Shown here in pieces: positions 15,861 through 24,013 of a stretch of DNA of 64,000 bases. A program made the position numbers and the translations under genes. The stretch lies in the NCBI GenBank assembly GCA_035295745.1, contig DATGIL010000045.1, positions 9,856 through 73,855 on the forward strand. The letters run 5' to 3'. Position 1 is the stretch's first letter. The number at the start of each line of letters is the position of its first letter. Source of the stretch: JAIQFL01 sp035295745. Its GTDB lineage: Bacteria > Acidobacteriota > Terriglobia > Bryobacterales > Bryobacteraceae. Under the pieces are notes generated by a model. It ran no database searches, was not told the origin of the DNA, and was given only the letters and a program-made list of their open reading frames with translations.

Positions 15861-15968
15861 CGGTCGCCAAAAAATTGCCGGGTTTACAATCGGGTCTGAA
15901 GATACCGTGCCATTGCGAAGGCACTTTTAGGAGAACGGACGTTAGCAGAACTTTTGATCCGGCATACG

Positions 15969-16286
15969 ATGGCAAACAAGAAAGCAAATCCAGAGCACCT
16001 GCGGATTCTGAACGCAGGGGTCAACGAATGGAATTCCTGGCGAAAAGATCATCCATCAGAGCAACCTATCCTTCGTGGGGCGGATCTCATCAAACGCAGT
16101 TTGGTTGGAGTGGATCTTCACGATGCTGATCTGTATCGAGCTTCCTTCTGGAAGGCCGCTCTCGACGGGGCCGACCTCCGCAATGCTGATCTGAGCAGTA
16201 CGAACATGAATGGCACCAGCCTAGTTGGAGCCGACCTTCGTGGAGCAAACCTGAGATTCGGACGGCTGGTTGCATCGGATGTTTAG
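15969..16286 (+). CDS. Pentapeptide-repeat part of an interrupted nucleotide-binding-domain protein
   Basis: The first half of a gene split by an in-frame TAG at 16284-16286. It begins MANKKANPEHLRIL, followed by a Trp-containing helix (NEWNSWRK) and then pentapeptide repeats of the A(D/N)LxX type (RGADLIKRSLVGVDLHDADL and so on). In the homologues I recall, the repeats run on into the domain encoded at 16296-16910. The ATG at 15969 fits their N terminus. Either the gene is inactive, or the stop is read through or the second half is translated separately. Confidence 0.7.
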   Translation: MANKKANPEHLRILNAGVNEWNSWRKDHPSEQPILRGADLIKRSLVGVDLHDADLYRASFWKAALDGADLRNADLSSTNMNGTSLVGADLRGANLRFGRLVASDV

Positions 16287-16295
16287 GGGACGAGA

Positions 16296-16910
16296 TTGAC
16301 AGGATGCTCTGTGTACGGCTGCTCTGTGTGGAACCTCGTTGGCAAGCCAGAAGAACGGCGCAGTATCGTCATAACGCCGAAATCGGAACCGGAAATCACG
16401 GTAGATAACATTGAGGTAGCTCAAGTCATTTTCCTATTGCTCAACAATGCCTCCATCCGGCATGTCATCGACACCATCACTTCAAAGTTGGTGCTCATCC
16501 TTGGCCGCTTTACACCGGAGCGCAAGGCCGTGTTGGATACCATTCGGGAAGAACTCCGAAAGCGAGACTACCTACCCGTGCTCTTCGATTTCGACAAGCC
16601 CTCGAATCGGGACATCACCGAAACCGTCTCCACACTGGCACACATGGCCCGCTTCGTAGTCGCTGACATCACGGACGCCAAGAGCATTCCGCAGGAGTTG
16701 ATGGCGATAGTCCCGGCGCTTCCGTCTGTTCCGGTCCAGCCGTTGCTTTTGGCATCGCAACGGGAATACGGCATGTTCGAGCACTTCAAGCACTACCCGT
16801 GGGTGCTTGAGCCTTACCTGTACGAAGATCAGGACCGACTGCTGGCTGTGTTAATGGATAAGGTGATCGGGCCAGCGGAGAGGAAGGCGAAGGAGCAATC
16901 GGCTCGATGA
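16296..16910 (+). CDS. C-terminal part of the interrupted protein, nucleotide-binding-like domain
   Basis: This frame continues in the same register as 15969-16286, two codons after the TAG. TGCSVYGCSVWN is the end of the repeat region. It is followed by EVAQVIFLLLNNASIRHVID, KLVLILGRFTPERKAVLDTI and RFVVADITDAKSIPQELMAI, a Rossmann-like domain resembling TIR or nucleotide-binding modules that I recall in fusions with this pentapeptide domain. A TTG at 16296 could serve as start. It overlaps the Mrr-like gene by ATGA, so both were expressed together, which suggests a two-gene defence unit. Sensor or effector roles are inferred. Confidence 0.7.
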   Translation: MTGCSVYGCSVWNLVGKPEERRSIVITPKSEPEITVDNIEVAQVIFLLLNNASIRHVIDTITSKLVLILGRFTPERKAVLDTIREELRKRDYLPVLFDFDKPSNRDITETVSTLAHMARFVVADITDAKSIPQELMAIVPALPSVPVQPLLLASQREYGMFEHFKHYPWVLEPYLYEDQDRLLAVLMDKVIGPAERKAKEQSAR

Positions 16911-18028
16911 CACAGCGAAATCGACGCCCTCAAATTTGGCAGGATTTTATCCTGTGGGACCGGCGACTCGCTGACATACCCGGCACCGATGCTCAAATCC
17001 ATCGAATGTCATCAGGTGCCCTGTCGGACTTCTTTAATTCGCCGGTCTCAGATCCTACTTCTTATCTTCACAGCCTTGCGCTACCTGGAACCGAAGTGGT
17101 GGTTGAGATCAAGGGCATTCTCCATTCTGGTGCTCCTGTCCCAACTGTAAAGGACACAACCCTACTACCTTTCCTTGCGCTACTGGTTGTTTACGACAAC
17201 TGCGGGACGGAGGGCCAGGAAGTAGTAATAGCTTCGATTTGTCGAGGACTCCGTTTGGTTCGTTTGGCAATCGGCAGCACCATAGAAGGCATTTCCAGTA
17301 GTCTCGACATTCCGTCCCGGACTCTGGCCGATTGGGAAGTTGAGACGGCACTTCCGCCAAATTCGCAAGTCCTGTACCGTTGGTGCCAGGCCCTTGGCCT
17401 CGTCTGCCCGCCAAAGACAGCCCTTGTCCGTGTGGTCGAGTTTTCCCCTGAACTATTGCGATTCCTCCAGGAAGATCCGGATCGGCTTCGATCACTCACG
17501 CCCGACGAGTTCGAGCGATTCGTTGCGAATCGGCTTGACCGAATGGGCTACAGCGTCACCCTGACCGGCGCATCGAATCGGAAAGACGGTGGTATCGACC
17601 TCATCGCCGTCCCAAGAACAGCAAATCTTGGCTCCGTCGTGATCGCAGGGCAAATGAAGCATCACCGTGGCGATCAGAAGACGGGCCGGGATGCAGTGGA
17701 TCGATTGCTGGCCTGGAAGGACTCCCGTTATTTTGGAGTCGGACTTCTGGCAACGAATACCGCATTCACTAAAGACGCCATCTGGACGGCAGAACAGGAG
17801 CGGAACGCCCGGTTCCTCCGTCTGCGAGACTTCACAGATCTGAAGCGTTGGCTCCAAGATCAGTGGGGCACCGAAGAGGATTGGCGAGAGATTCCAGACA
17901 AGGTTGAAGTCGCTCCCGGAGTGGTGGTCGAGATTCCACGGCCACAGATCACCACGGCGCTATCGGATCAGAAGCTTATGGGTGACGCTGCACAGCTTCA
18001 GCGTTCTAGGCCCAAGAAGGACTCATGA
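16907..18028 (+). CDS. Mrr-type restriction endonuclease domain protein
   Basis: A 373-residue protein. Residues 125-165 contain a helix-turn-helix-like segment (IEGISSSLDIPSRTLADWE). From residue 197 comes an Mrr_cat-like nuclease domain: LTPDEFERFVANRLDRMGY, then KDGGIDLIAVP (catalytic Asp near 230) and IAGQMKHH (Q-x-K near 250), followed by ATNTAFTKDAI. The N-terminal 120 residues and C-terminal tail are unrecognised. By family it is a DNA endonuclease that often acts on modified or foreign DNA. It is coupled by ATGA to the interrupted pentapeptide gene, so it may be the effector that this partner controls. Confidence 0.82.
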   Translation: MTQRNRRPQIWQDFILWDRRLADIPGTDAQIHRMSSGALSDFFNSPVSDPTSYLHSLALPGTEVVVEIKGILHSGAPVPTVKDTTLLPFLALLVVYDNCGTEGQEVVIASICRGLRLVRLAIGSTIEGISSSLDIPSRTLADWEVETALPPNSQVLYRWCQALGLVCPPKTALVRVVEFSPELLRFLQEDPDRLRSLTPDEFERFVANRLDRMGYSVTLTGASNRKDGGIDLIAVPRTANLGSVVIAGQMKHHRGDQKTGRDAVDRLLAWKDSRYFGVGLLATNTAFTKDAIWTAEQERNARFLRLRDFTDLKRWLQDQWGTEEDWREIPDKVEVAPGVVVEIPRPQITTALSDQKLMGDAAQLQRSRPKKDS

Positions 18029-18051
18029 AGCCATCGGGCGGTGGTGCTGGT

Positions 18052-18687
18052 CTAGTCCTTTTGCGCCGGAATCAGTGTTCCACTCGTGGGCGGAAGTTCC
18101 AACGGCCAAAGATGATTGACGATCTCAATCACCTTTTGAAAGATATCGACTGCCATCGGCGGCGACAGCACGGGACTGAACCCAAACGGGTGGGCAAATG
18201 AGTTTCGCAAATTCACGATGGCATCCAGCGATCCGTCCTTTGGAACGAGCCTTTGGTCGGTCGCCCACTCCACAAGGGAACGAAAGCTGCCGTTGAATTT
18301 CGGCACTGCGACTAAACGCCAACCGTACCGCAGATTCCCCGGCAACTGCTTCGGCGCAATCGTCATCTGCTGGTTTTTCTTGACAACCGGCAGCGGCCCC
18401 GGATTCAGTTCGATGAACTTATCCCACAGTGCCATCTCGACACAGGTGAAGGACCAAAACACCGAAACGGTGATGAAGTCGTAGCAGAAGGCTCCATAGA
18501 CTGCCAAATCTCTGGCAATGCGAATCCGCTTGCGGATTTCGCTTGGGACACACCATCGCATCTGCCCCTCGATTCTAAGCAACACGCCATCGAAGGTATC
18601 GGGCGGCGGCATCCCGAATGGCCGGGGTGCGGTCAATTCTTCAAGTGAGCGACCTACCGGAGATTCGTTCCGATTTTCGTTCTGCAT
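18052..18687 (-). CDS. HEPN-like protein
   Basis: A 211-residue protein starting at the ATG at 18687 (a longer frame to 18930 looks unreal). Residues 55-95 form a helical stretch with VFWSFTCVEMALWDKFIEL, and VNLRNSFAHPFGFSP at 159-173 has the R-x4-H motif typical of HEPN RNases. HEPN proteins often act as RNA-cleaving effectors in toxin-antitoxin and phage-defence systems. It is convergent with the Mrr-like gene, the stops being about 24 bases apart. No partner antitoxin is obvious beside it. Weak ribosome binding site. Confidence 0.65.
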   Translation of the reverse strand: MQNENRNESPVGRSLEELTAPRPFGMPPPDTFDGVLLRIEGQMRWCVPSEIRKRIRIARDLAVYGAFCYDFITVSVFWSFTCVEMALWDKFIELNPGPLPVVKKNQQMTIAPKQLPGNLRYGWRLVAVPKFNGSFRSLVEWATDQRLVPKDGSLDAIVNLRNSFAHPFGFSPVLSPPMAVDIFQKVIEIVNHLWPLELPPTSGTLIPAQKD

Positions 18688-19073
18688 ATTGAGTCCGAAT
18701 TGAAAGGATAGCCCGATCTTCGGTTGTGTTCCTTGGCAACCGGCCAACTGACCAGACCCACACGTCATCACCGCAGTGTTTTTCAGAAATGGGTTCCCAT
18801 CCGCAGCCGTTATACTAACCCGGCCCGCCCGTAGCGAGGGAGGGAAATTCGGCCTGGAAAACATTTCGGAAAAGGTACTTCCGTTAAGATTCCACGGGCC
18901 AGGAATCCGAAAAGTTTCTGGTGGCTGCAAATTTTCGGAAAGGGGTCCTTTCCGCCATTACCGGCGAAGTGGTTCCCGGAAAACATTTCAGGTTGACACC
19001 ATACCCCAACTTCCCCGGCTGTGACTCCCCAAAAGGACTCCTTGCCTCGAAGCGTAGGGTGTATACTCCCGCC
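18688..19073. promoter_or_regulatory. Intergenic region with repeats and a hairpin
   Basis: No gene is supported. GGAAAACATTTC occurs at 18856-18867 and 18978-18989. Between them, CGGAAAGG (18936-18943) and CCTTTCCG (18947-18954) form an 8-bp hairpin with a three-base loop. The region lies between divergent genes and may hold operators for both. Confidence 0.4.
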
Positions 19074-19277
19074 ATGACCCTCAAGAATGCGGCGTTGTTC
19101 GGGTTTATCGGCATGAGCTTGCTCACCATTGTGTGTGCGGTGGGCTTCATCGGTGACGTGTCGGCTCTTCTCGCTGGTGCCATTGCTCCGATGATAGTGT
19201 TGGGTTCACTAATCCATTTGCTGGCAAGTTTGAGCGTTGCAGTCTTCTTGTACGTGTTCCAGAAAACGCAGTCTTGA
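19074..19277 (+). CDS. Small two-helix membrane protein
   Basis: A 67-residue protein with two predicted transmembrane helices (ALFGFIGMSLLTIVCAVGFI, then MIVLGSLIHLLASLSVAVFL). No enzyme motif is visible. I start at the ATG at 19074; the frame upstream to 18921 has non-coding composition. Small membrane proteins in defence islands may be membrane-acting effectors, but nothing here proves that. Confidence 0.5.
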   Translation: MTLKNAALFGFIGMSLLTIVCAVGFIGDVSALLAGAIAPMIVLGSLIHLLASLSVAVFLYVFQKTQS

Positions 19278-19354
19278 ATGACCCGAACAACGACGGCAAA
19301 TACCGCTACGAATAGCCTGAAATGCGTTACCGTGGATGATTACGAAAGGCTGAC

Positions 19355-19711
19355 ATGCCGCTCAAACTCACCGCCGAAATCATCACCGCCGCCATTGAAG
19401 GCTTCGAGATCCAGAAGGCCAGCATCGACGCCAAGATTGCAGAACTCCGGGCCGTGGTGCCGGGTGGCTCCACGGAGAATGCCGCCGCACAGCGACCCGG
19501 ACGGAAGCGCCGAAAGTTTTCCGCAGCCGCCCGGAAACGAATGAAAGAAGCCCAACAGCGCCGATGGGCGAACGTCCGTGGCGAAGCTCAATCTACCGCA
19601 CCGGAACCGGCGAAACCCAAGCGCAAACTTTCGGCGGCGGCGAAGGCGAAGCTCGTGGCAAATCTCAAGAAGGCGAGAGCAGCGAAAGCGGCGAAGGCTG
19701 CGGCGAAGTGA
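19355..19711 (+). CDS. Lys/Ala-rich basic protein, possibly nucleic-acid binding
   Basis: A 118-residue protein. A helical first part (ITAAIEGFEIQKASIDAKIA) is followed by a very basic second half with repeated motifs: RKRRKFSAAARKRMKEAQ and KPKRKLSAAAKAKLVANLKK, both of the form basic-(F/L)SAAA(R/K)-K, then an Ala/Lys tail. This resembles histone H1-like basic tails found in several bacteria. DNA or RNA binding is likely from charge alone. It is convergent with the Ntn-hydrolase-like operon. Confidence 0.6.
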   Translation: MPLKLTAEIITAAIEGFEIQKASIDAKIAELRAVVPGGSTENAAAQRPGRKRRKFSAAARKRMKEAQQRRWANVRGEAQSTAPEPAKPKRKLSAAAKAKLVANLKKARAAKAAKAAAK

Positions 19712-19769
19712 GCGGCAGCGGAACAGCGCTCCAACGGACTACAGCCCGTGCGGTTGGTTACTCAGACCA

Positions 19770-20522
19770 TCAGAACAAAATTGGATTCGGCTCAAATCCT
19801 GCCGCCCATTGGAAGCCATTCAGCGCAGTCACGGTAGCGATGTGAACCCTACCGCCAATCCCACGGCATCTCTCATCAAGCTCAAGCGCTGCCGGGTCGC
19901 AAAAGGCAAGGATGTATTTTTCTGCCGCATGGATTGCGGTGCCAAAATCCTCTATTTCGGTGCGATATTGTCTGAACCGCTCATCATTGTTTTCAAACAT
20001 GGCATCGTAGACTGGCTTCGGTCCGTGTATTTGGCGGTCAACGGGTTGGTTGAGTTCGATGGGGAAGACTCTAGCTGGTCGCACCTTTTGATCCTCCGTT
20101 TCTATCTTGATCTGTACGTGACACGCCTCGTCATTGAAGTAGCCCACCAGATACAGTGCAACCAACGGATTCTTCGTCGGATAAGGGCCGATCTTCTCTT
20201 CACGTCTTGCGCTCTCTAAACGGGCCTTCAAGAGCTTTCCTAACCGGTTTGCATATGAATGGAGGCTCTTTGTTTTGGAAATTTCCTTTGCCGCTGCTGC
20301 GGTTTCCACACGAAAGTCAAAAGTCAGTTCATCGCTGTCTTTGGGAGACAACATGACATATGAAGCGAACGAACATGCGAGTGCCCCACAGGGAGTGGGT
20401 ATGCTGATAATTTTTTGGGCGTGGTCGCAGAGTACGGTCTTCGCTGGATCGTCTTGACGGACGAGACCATCTGCCGCAATTACAAAACCATCGGGTGTTG
20501 CGAGGTTGCAAATTGCGGTCAT
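19770..20522 (-). CDS. Ntn-hydrolase (proteasome-like fold) candidate
   Basis: A 250-residue protein starting at the ATG at 20522. It begins MTAICNLATPDGFVIAADG, which resembles the first strands of proteasome-type Ntn hydrolases: a threonine at position 2 that would become the N-terminal nucleophile after Met removal, and the VIAADG turn. VALYLVGYFNDEACHVQIKI would be a later strand pair. The start is fixed by an ATGA overlap with the upstream 77-codon gene. If real, it would be a protease or amidase without recognised partners. This rests on the N-terminal pattern and position only. Confidence 0.55.
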   Translation of the reverse strand: MTAICNLATPDGFVIAADGLVRQDDPAKTVLCDHAQKIISIPTPCGALACSFASYVMLSPKDSDELTFDFRVETAAAAKEISKTKSLHSYANRLGKLLKARLESARREEKIGPYPTKNPLVALYLVGYFNDEACHVQIKIETEDQKVRPARVFPIELNQPVDRQIHGPKPVYDAMFENNDERFRQYRTEIEDFGTAIHAAEKYILAFCDPAALELDERCRGIGGRVHIATVTALNGFQWAAGFEPNPILF

Positions 20523-20752
20523 CGAATCCTTCCACCACGGATAATGAAAGGACTCCATTGTGAACGGATCACCGAAGCAAGCCATTTCCGAAAGTACCCC
20601 TTCATATGTATCCGGGGCGTCGTGTGGTTTGGTGCGATTCCGTCAACGATCTGCATTGCGATCCAATCTCGTGGCACCCCGTCCATCACCGCAAAGTCGC
20701 TATGATTTTCCGCAGCACGCCATCCATAGCTGATGTTCCAAATCCGCAGCAC
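20519..20752 (-). CDS. Small hypothetical protein in the Ntn-hydrolase-like operon
   Basis: A 77-residue protein with no recognised family (LRIWNISYGWRAAENHSDFA, then HMKGYFRKWLASVIRSQWSP). It is supported by tight coupling on both sides. Its GTG start at 20752 directly abuts the stop of the upstream gene, and its end overlaps the start of the Ntn-like gene by ATGA. The basic, aromatic C terminus is unusual. Confidence 0.5.
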   Translation of the reverse strand: MLRIWNISYGWRAAENHSDFAVMDGVPRDWIAMQIVDGIAPNHTTPRIHMKGYFRKWLASVIRSQWSPFIIRGGRIR

Positions 20753-21160
20753 TCACGCCTGATTCGCCATCCCGATAGCCTGGACCATCATCCGCTGCAT
20801 GTCCTCAACGCCCACGAGAGCCTTCAGAAAAAGGCAGAACTGTACGGGCCGCAATTTCAGAAGGTCCATCACCTTGCCGAAATCCGCTGGCGTCAGGGTT
20901 TCCTTATCGACGGTGACACTCCCCGTCTCCAAATCTGCAAACGCCCATTTCAACGCTGACGCCACTCGCCAAACGTACCGCTTTTCCAGCGGCAGTTGAC
21001 GAAGGGCTTCCATTTCCGCCGTGATGTCGCCGCCCTGCATTTGCGCCATGATGAGTCGAAGGTAGGGTTCCATTTCCGGCGATGTCGCCAGTTCATGTGC
21101 GCCGTCCTCTTGACGGAGATCCTTGATCGGCATTCGTCTGATGGAATCGTCTTCGGGCAT
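20753..21160 (-). CDS. Hypothetical protein, first gene of the Ntn-hydrolase-like operon
   Basis: A 135-residue, acidic, mainly helical protein starting at the ATG at 21160, which follows GGGAG at a good distance. EMEPYLRLIMAQMQGGDITA and TLTPADFGKVMDLLKLRPVQ are its clearest helices. I do not recognise a family; the helix content would suit an adaptor or substrate-recognition subunit. Genes at 20519 and 19770 follow with no gap. It is divergent from the ribbon-helix-helix gene at 21255. Confidence 0.6.
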   Translation of the reverse strand: MPEDDSIRRMPIKDLRQEDGAHELATSPEMEPYLRLIMAQMQGGDITAEMEALRQLPLEKRYVWRVASALKWAFADLETGSVTVDKETLTPADFGKVMDLLKLRPVQFCLFLKALVGVEDMQRMMVQAIGMANQA

Positions 21161-21254
21161 TTCGTGGCTCCCGGCTTGGAGTGTAGCAAGATAGCAACAT
21201 TGGCGGCACGATATCTCACCAATCGACAATTGGCAAGAGGTAAACTGGTGCTCT

Positions 21255-21470
21255 ATGGCAAAGCGGACACCGCCATCCGAAGCGAAGGAACGGCCTTACA
21301 AAACAACCGGCCTTCACCTGCCCGCTGATCTGTGGGCACTCTTAAATCGAGTCGCATTTGAGAGGGCACGAACGAAGGGTGGCCGTGCCAGCGTATCAGC
21401 ACTTCTGGTGGAGATGATCGAGCGCCACCGCAAAGAACTCGAAAAGGAATTGGCGTCCGTCAACCGCTAA
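21255..21470 (+). CDS. Ribbon-helix-helix-like small protein
   Basis: A 71-residue basic protein with YKTTGLHLPADLWALLNRVA followed by GRASVSALLVEMIERHRKEL, the strand-helix-helix pattern of CopG-like proteins. It lies six bases before the 401-residue PD-(D/E)xK-like gene on the same strand, so it may be its regulator or antitoxin-like partner. Confidence 0.65.
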   Translation: MAKRTPPSEAKERPYKTTGLHLPADLWALLNRVAFERARTKGGRASVSALLVEMIERHRKELEKELASVNR

Positions 21471-21476
21471 AACGTC

Positions 21477-22682
21477 ATGGCACTGCTCAAGATCTGGAAG
21501 TCGAACAAAGAAGAAGTCCTTGGAATGAACATCGAGCAGGTTGTTTCCATAGCTGGAGACGGCGCTCTCCGGGACGCCACTCCATGTTCGGAAGAATTCC
21601 GTGGATTCTTGAGGGTCGCTCCAAGTGAACGGCTTTCGGTCTACGCACGGCACTGTCTGGAGACGGCATTTAACAAGAGCGGGTTGGTCCTTCAGGACAT
21701 CGTGAACGAACTTGGGCGGCGGTTAGACTTCGATGTCGAAAACGGGCGATATCAAGGGACGAAGAACGCCGTTGGGTTCGACGGAATCTGGCGCTACAAG
21801 GATCTCCCCGATCTCATCATCGAGACGAAAACGACCGACTACGTGACGGTCTCGTTGGACAAGCTGGCCGACTATAAGGAACGTCTCGTCGGTGACGGGA
21901 AGGTCCAGCGCAACGCTTCAATCCTCATCATCGTCGGTCGGGAAGACACGGGTGCTCTCGAAGCGCAGGTGAGGGGTTCCCGGTATGCGTGGGACATGAG
22001 GCTCATCAGTGTGGAGCGGTTGATGAAACTGGTCCAGATTAAGGAAAAGTCGGATGACCCCGCCACCATCCACCAAATTCGGCAACTCCTTCAACCGTTC
22101 GAGTACACAAAGATCGACAAAATCATTGACGTGATCTTCACGACGGCGTTGGACGTAGAGAACCAGGAGGGCGGCGAACAGGAAGGTCCGTCCGATAGTG
22201 AAGACCATGAAGCCGGTAAGCAGATCCGCACGGACCCGGAGCTTCTTAATGCGAAACGTCAACAAGCGGTAGATGCATTCGCCGCCGCTAGGGGCAAAGA
22301 GCTTGTAAGGCGCAGCCGCACGCTCTTCTGGAGTCCCGACAAGCAATTGCGGATATGCTGCGCCGTGTCGAAGCGATACCAGACAAAAGGCGACTATCAA
22401 CCATACTGGTATGCCTACCACCCGAAGTGGGACCAGTTCTTGTCTGAAGGCAAGGATAGCTTCTTCATTCTCTCCTGCATGGATCGGGACGAAGCCTTCG
22501 CTGTACCGTATTCGTGGCTTCAGAAGAACAAGAAAAGCCTGAACATGACGGAACGGGGCGACAGATCGTATTGGCATGTCCCCGTAACGACTCTGGATAA
22601 CGGAAAACTTGGGATCAACATGTCCAAGGTGGGCGGGAAGGCGGCTTTGGAACCGTATCGGTACGTGTTGAAGACAGGATGA
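21477..22682 (+). CDS. PD-(D/E)xK nuclease-like protein
   Basis: A 401-residue protein. Around residues 100-130, VGFDGIWRYKDLPDLIIETK gives an Asp, a spacer and a strand ending in E-T-K, a good match to the PD-(D/E)xK nuclease core. An acidic linker (residues 230-260) separates it from a C-terminal domain with many aromatic residues (LRICCAVSKRYQTKGDYQPY, then SYWHVPVTTL), perhaps for target recognition. Two starts are possible, 21477 and an internal ATG at 21525. With the small ribbon-helix-helix gene just upstream it resembles a stand-alone restriction-like cassette. No methyltransferase is adjacent. Confidence 0.68.
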   Translation: MALLKIWKSNKEEVLGMNIEQVVSIAGDGALRDATPCSEEFRGFLRVAPSERLSVYARHCLETAFNKSGLVLQDIVNELGRRLDFDVENGRYQGTKNAVGFDGIWRYKDLPDLIIETKTTDYVTVSLDKLADYKERLVGDGKVQRNASILIIVGREDTGALEAQVRGSRYAWDMRLISVERLMKLVQIKEKSDDPATIHQIRQLLQPFEYTKIDKIIDVIFTTALDVENQEGGEQEGPSDSEDHEAGKQIRTDPELLNAKRQQAVDAFAAARGKELVRRSRTLFWSPDKQLRICCAVSKRYQTKGDYQPYWYAYHPKWDQFLSEGKDSFFILSCMDRDEAFAVPYSWLQKNKKSLNMTERGDRSYWHVPVTTLDNGKLGINMSKVGGKAALEPYRYVLKTG

Positions 22683-22790
22683 AGGGGCAAAAGGAGCGCT
22701 GAAGCAGCAGCGCCAACCCGAAGAGCGCCACTACCACAAAAACGGGCGGCGAAAACCGCATTTAGCAGCGACGGCCGACTGCCCGAAGTA

Positions 22791-22820
22791 TTGCCTTTTT
22801 CAACAAAGCGCTAGTACAAT
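22791..22820 (+). promoter_or_regulatory. Promoter of the restriction-modification operon
   Basis: TTGCCT (22791-22796) and TACAAT (22815-22820) are 18 bases apart. Transcription would begin near 22828 and read the ribbon-helix-helix gene at 22852 and then the chain of overlapping genes to vsr at 26975. No other promoter-like match was noticed inside the chain. Confidence 0.55.
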
Positions 22821-22851
22821 AGGTATTTGGGTTTTTGAGTATTCAACTGGA

Positions 22852-23127
22852 GTGAATACGCACAACGCTACAATCGCAAAGCGGCCAGCGTCCAAAGCTG
22901 CTCGAAAGGGAAACCAGCATCCGCAAGTGGTTCCGGGCGAGGCCACTCAGCCGAACAAGCGGGGCCGAAAACCCGGAAAGCACAGCAGTGCGGACTACAC
23001 GCAGACTTCGATTTACCTACCCATCGAACTGCGGAACAGGGTTCGAGCGAAGCTCTACGAGAAGGGGCAGGAGATGAGCGGGCTAATCGAAGACATGCTG
23101 CGGGATTGGCTGGCGAAACAGCGGTAA
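22852..23127 (+). CDS. Ribbon-helix-helix-like regulator, first gene of the R-M operon
   Basis: A 91-residue protein with a long basic, disordered N-terminal tail (RGRKPGKHSS) and a C-terminal ribbon-helix-helix: YTQTSIYLPIELRNRVRAKL and QEMSGLIEDMLRDWLAK. The start is a GTG at 22852. It sits directly behind the promoter of the restriction-modification genes, a place where such operons often carry a controller protein, so an autoregulatory role is inferred. Confidence 0.65.
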   Translation: MNTHNATIAKRPASKAARKGNQHPQVVPGEATQPNKRGRKPGKHSSADYTQTSIYLPIELRNRVRAKLYEKGQEMSGLIEDMLRDWLAKQR

Positions 23128-23157
23128 AATGATGAAGCCTCCCCAAAGGACAGTTCG

Positions 23158-23391
23158 GTGCTAGGCGTGATGAACAGGTTGCCGCACGTGGTGTGCGAAG
23201 TTGGAACGTGCTGCTGGACGGCGACCCATATGGAGTACGTAGCTGTCGTGCCTTGGAACGGCGATTCCGAACGGGAACGCTGCGATATCGACATTGCTTT
23301 GTGCAGCCGCCACGATCAGCAGTTCCAGCTAGACGGGCTGGTTGGCACCATCACCGCATACGGCGACAGGGTTCTGGAGCATCTTCGATGA
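23158..23391 (+). CDS. Small Cys-containing hypothetical protein
   Basis: A 77-residue protein with a GTG start that follows AAAGGA. The sequence HVVCEVGTCCWTATHMEYVA and later CDIDIALCSRHDQQ has Cys and His residues that could bind a metal, but the spacing matches no known finger. It overlaps the next gene by ATGA, which supports it as a real gene of the operon. Function unknown. Confidence 0.5.
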   Translation: MLGVMNRLPHVVCEVGTCCWTATHMEYVAVVPWNGDSERERCDIDIALCSRHDQQFQLDGLVGTITAYGDRVLEHLR

Positions 23392-23582
23392 AGCAGCCTA
23401 TTCCAGGTGAAGCTGTTTCGTTTTGCGATCCTTGGCGGCTGGAAGGGATCAACGGGGTCATGGTTGACATACGCCGGTCTGCAACGAAGCCGTGGCGAGT
23501 GGCGATTGTCCGATTGCACAATGGAACGGAAGTCGAAGTGCACCCGGACCGGCTGGAACCGGCTGGAGCGAAATCGGCATGA
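23388..23582 (+). CDS. Small hypothetical protein, SH3/KOW-like
   Basis: A 64-residue, beta-rich protein. INGVMVDIRRSATKPWRVAI and NGTEVEVHPDRLEPA resemble a small barrel of the SH3 or KOW kind. ATGA overlaps on both sides place it firmly within the operon. Function unknown. Confidence 0.5.
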   Translation: MKQPIPGEAVSFCDPWRLEGINGVMVDIRRSATKPWRVAIVRLHNGTEVEVHPDRLEPAGAKSA

Positions 23583-24013
23583 CGGCTGACCAACTCGTCC
23601 GTAAAACGGCGGCAATCAACTACGAAATCGTTATCACGCACGGGTTGGATGGTGGCGTGGGGTTCGAGTGGAACGGGTTTTTCATCCACAACCCATTTTC
23701 GGACCCGCAATATGGGTTCTTCGATGTGGAGCCGGTTCAACAGTACGGTGATGCCTACACGGGCAGCATCTTCGCCACCGATCCGGCCAACGCCTTGCGA
23801 ACGGCGCAGCGGCAACTACGGGCAAAGGCCAACAAAGATCTCAGCCGGTATTGCAGGGAGCACGGCCAGGACGCAGCAGCCGTCATCGAATCCGTCATCG
23901 GCTTGAACGTGCTGGTAAACGAGAATGCACTCGAAGCCATAGCGGACGAACAGGTCGCAGCGGTGTGGGCGCATGTGGACGGGCTGGCAGAATTTGGACG
24001 GGGAAGATTTTGA
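23579..24013 (+). CDS. Hypothetical protein in the R-M operon
   Basis: A 144-residue protein. The first half is beta-like (IVITHGLDGGVGFEWNGFFI, then DPQYGFFDVEPVQQYGDAYT) and the second half is helical (ANALRTAQRQLRAKANKDLS). I recognise no family. It overlaps the 64-residue gene by ATGA, and its stop overlaps the next start codon. Confidence 0.55.
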   Translation: MTADQLVRKTAAINYEIVITHGLDGGVGFEWNGFFIHNPFSDPQYGFFDVEPVQQYGDAYTGSIFATDPANALRTAQRQLRAKANKDLSRYCREHGQDAAAVIESVIGLNVLVNENALEAIADEQVAAVWAHVDGLAEFGRGRF

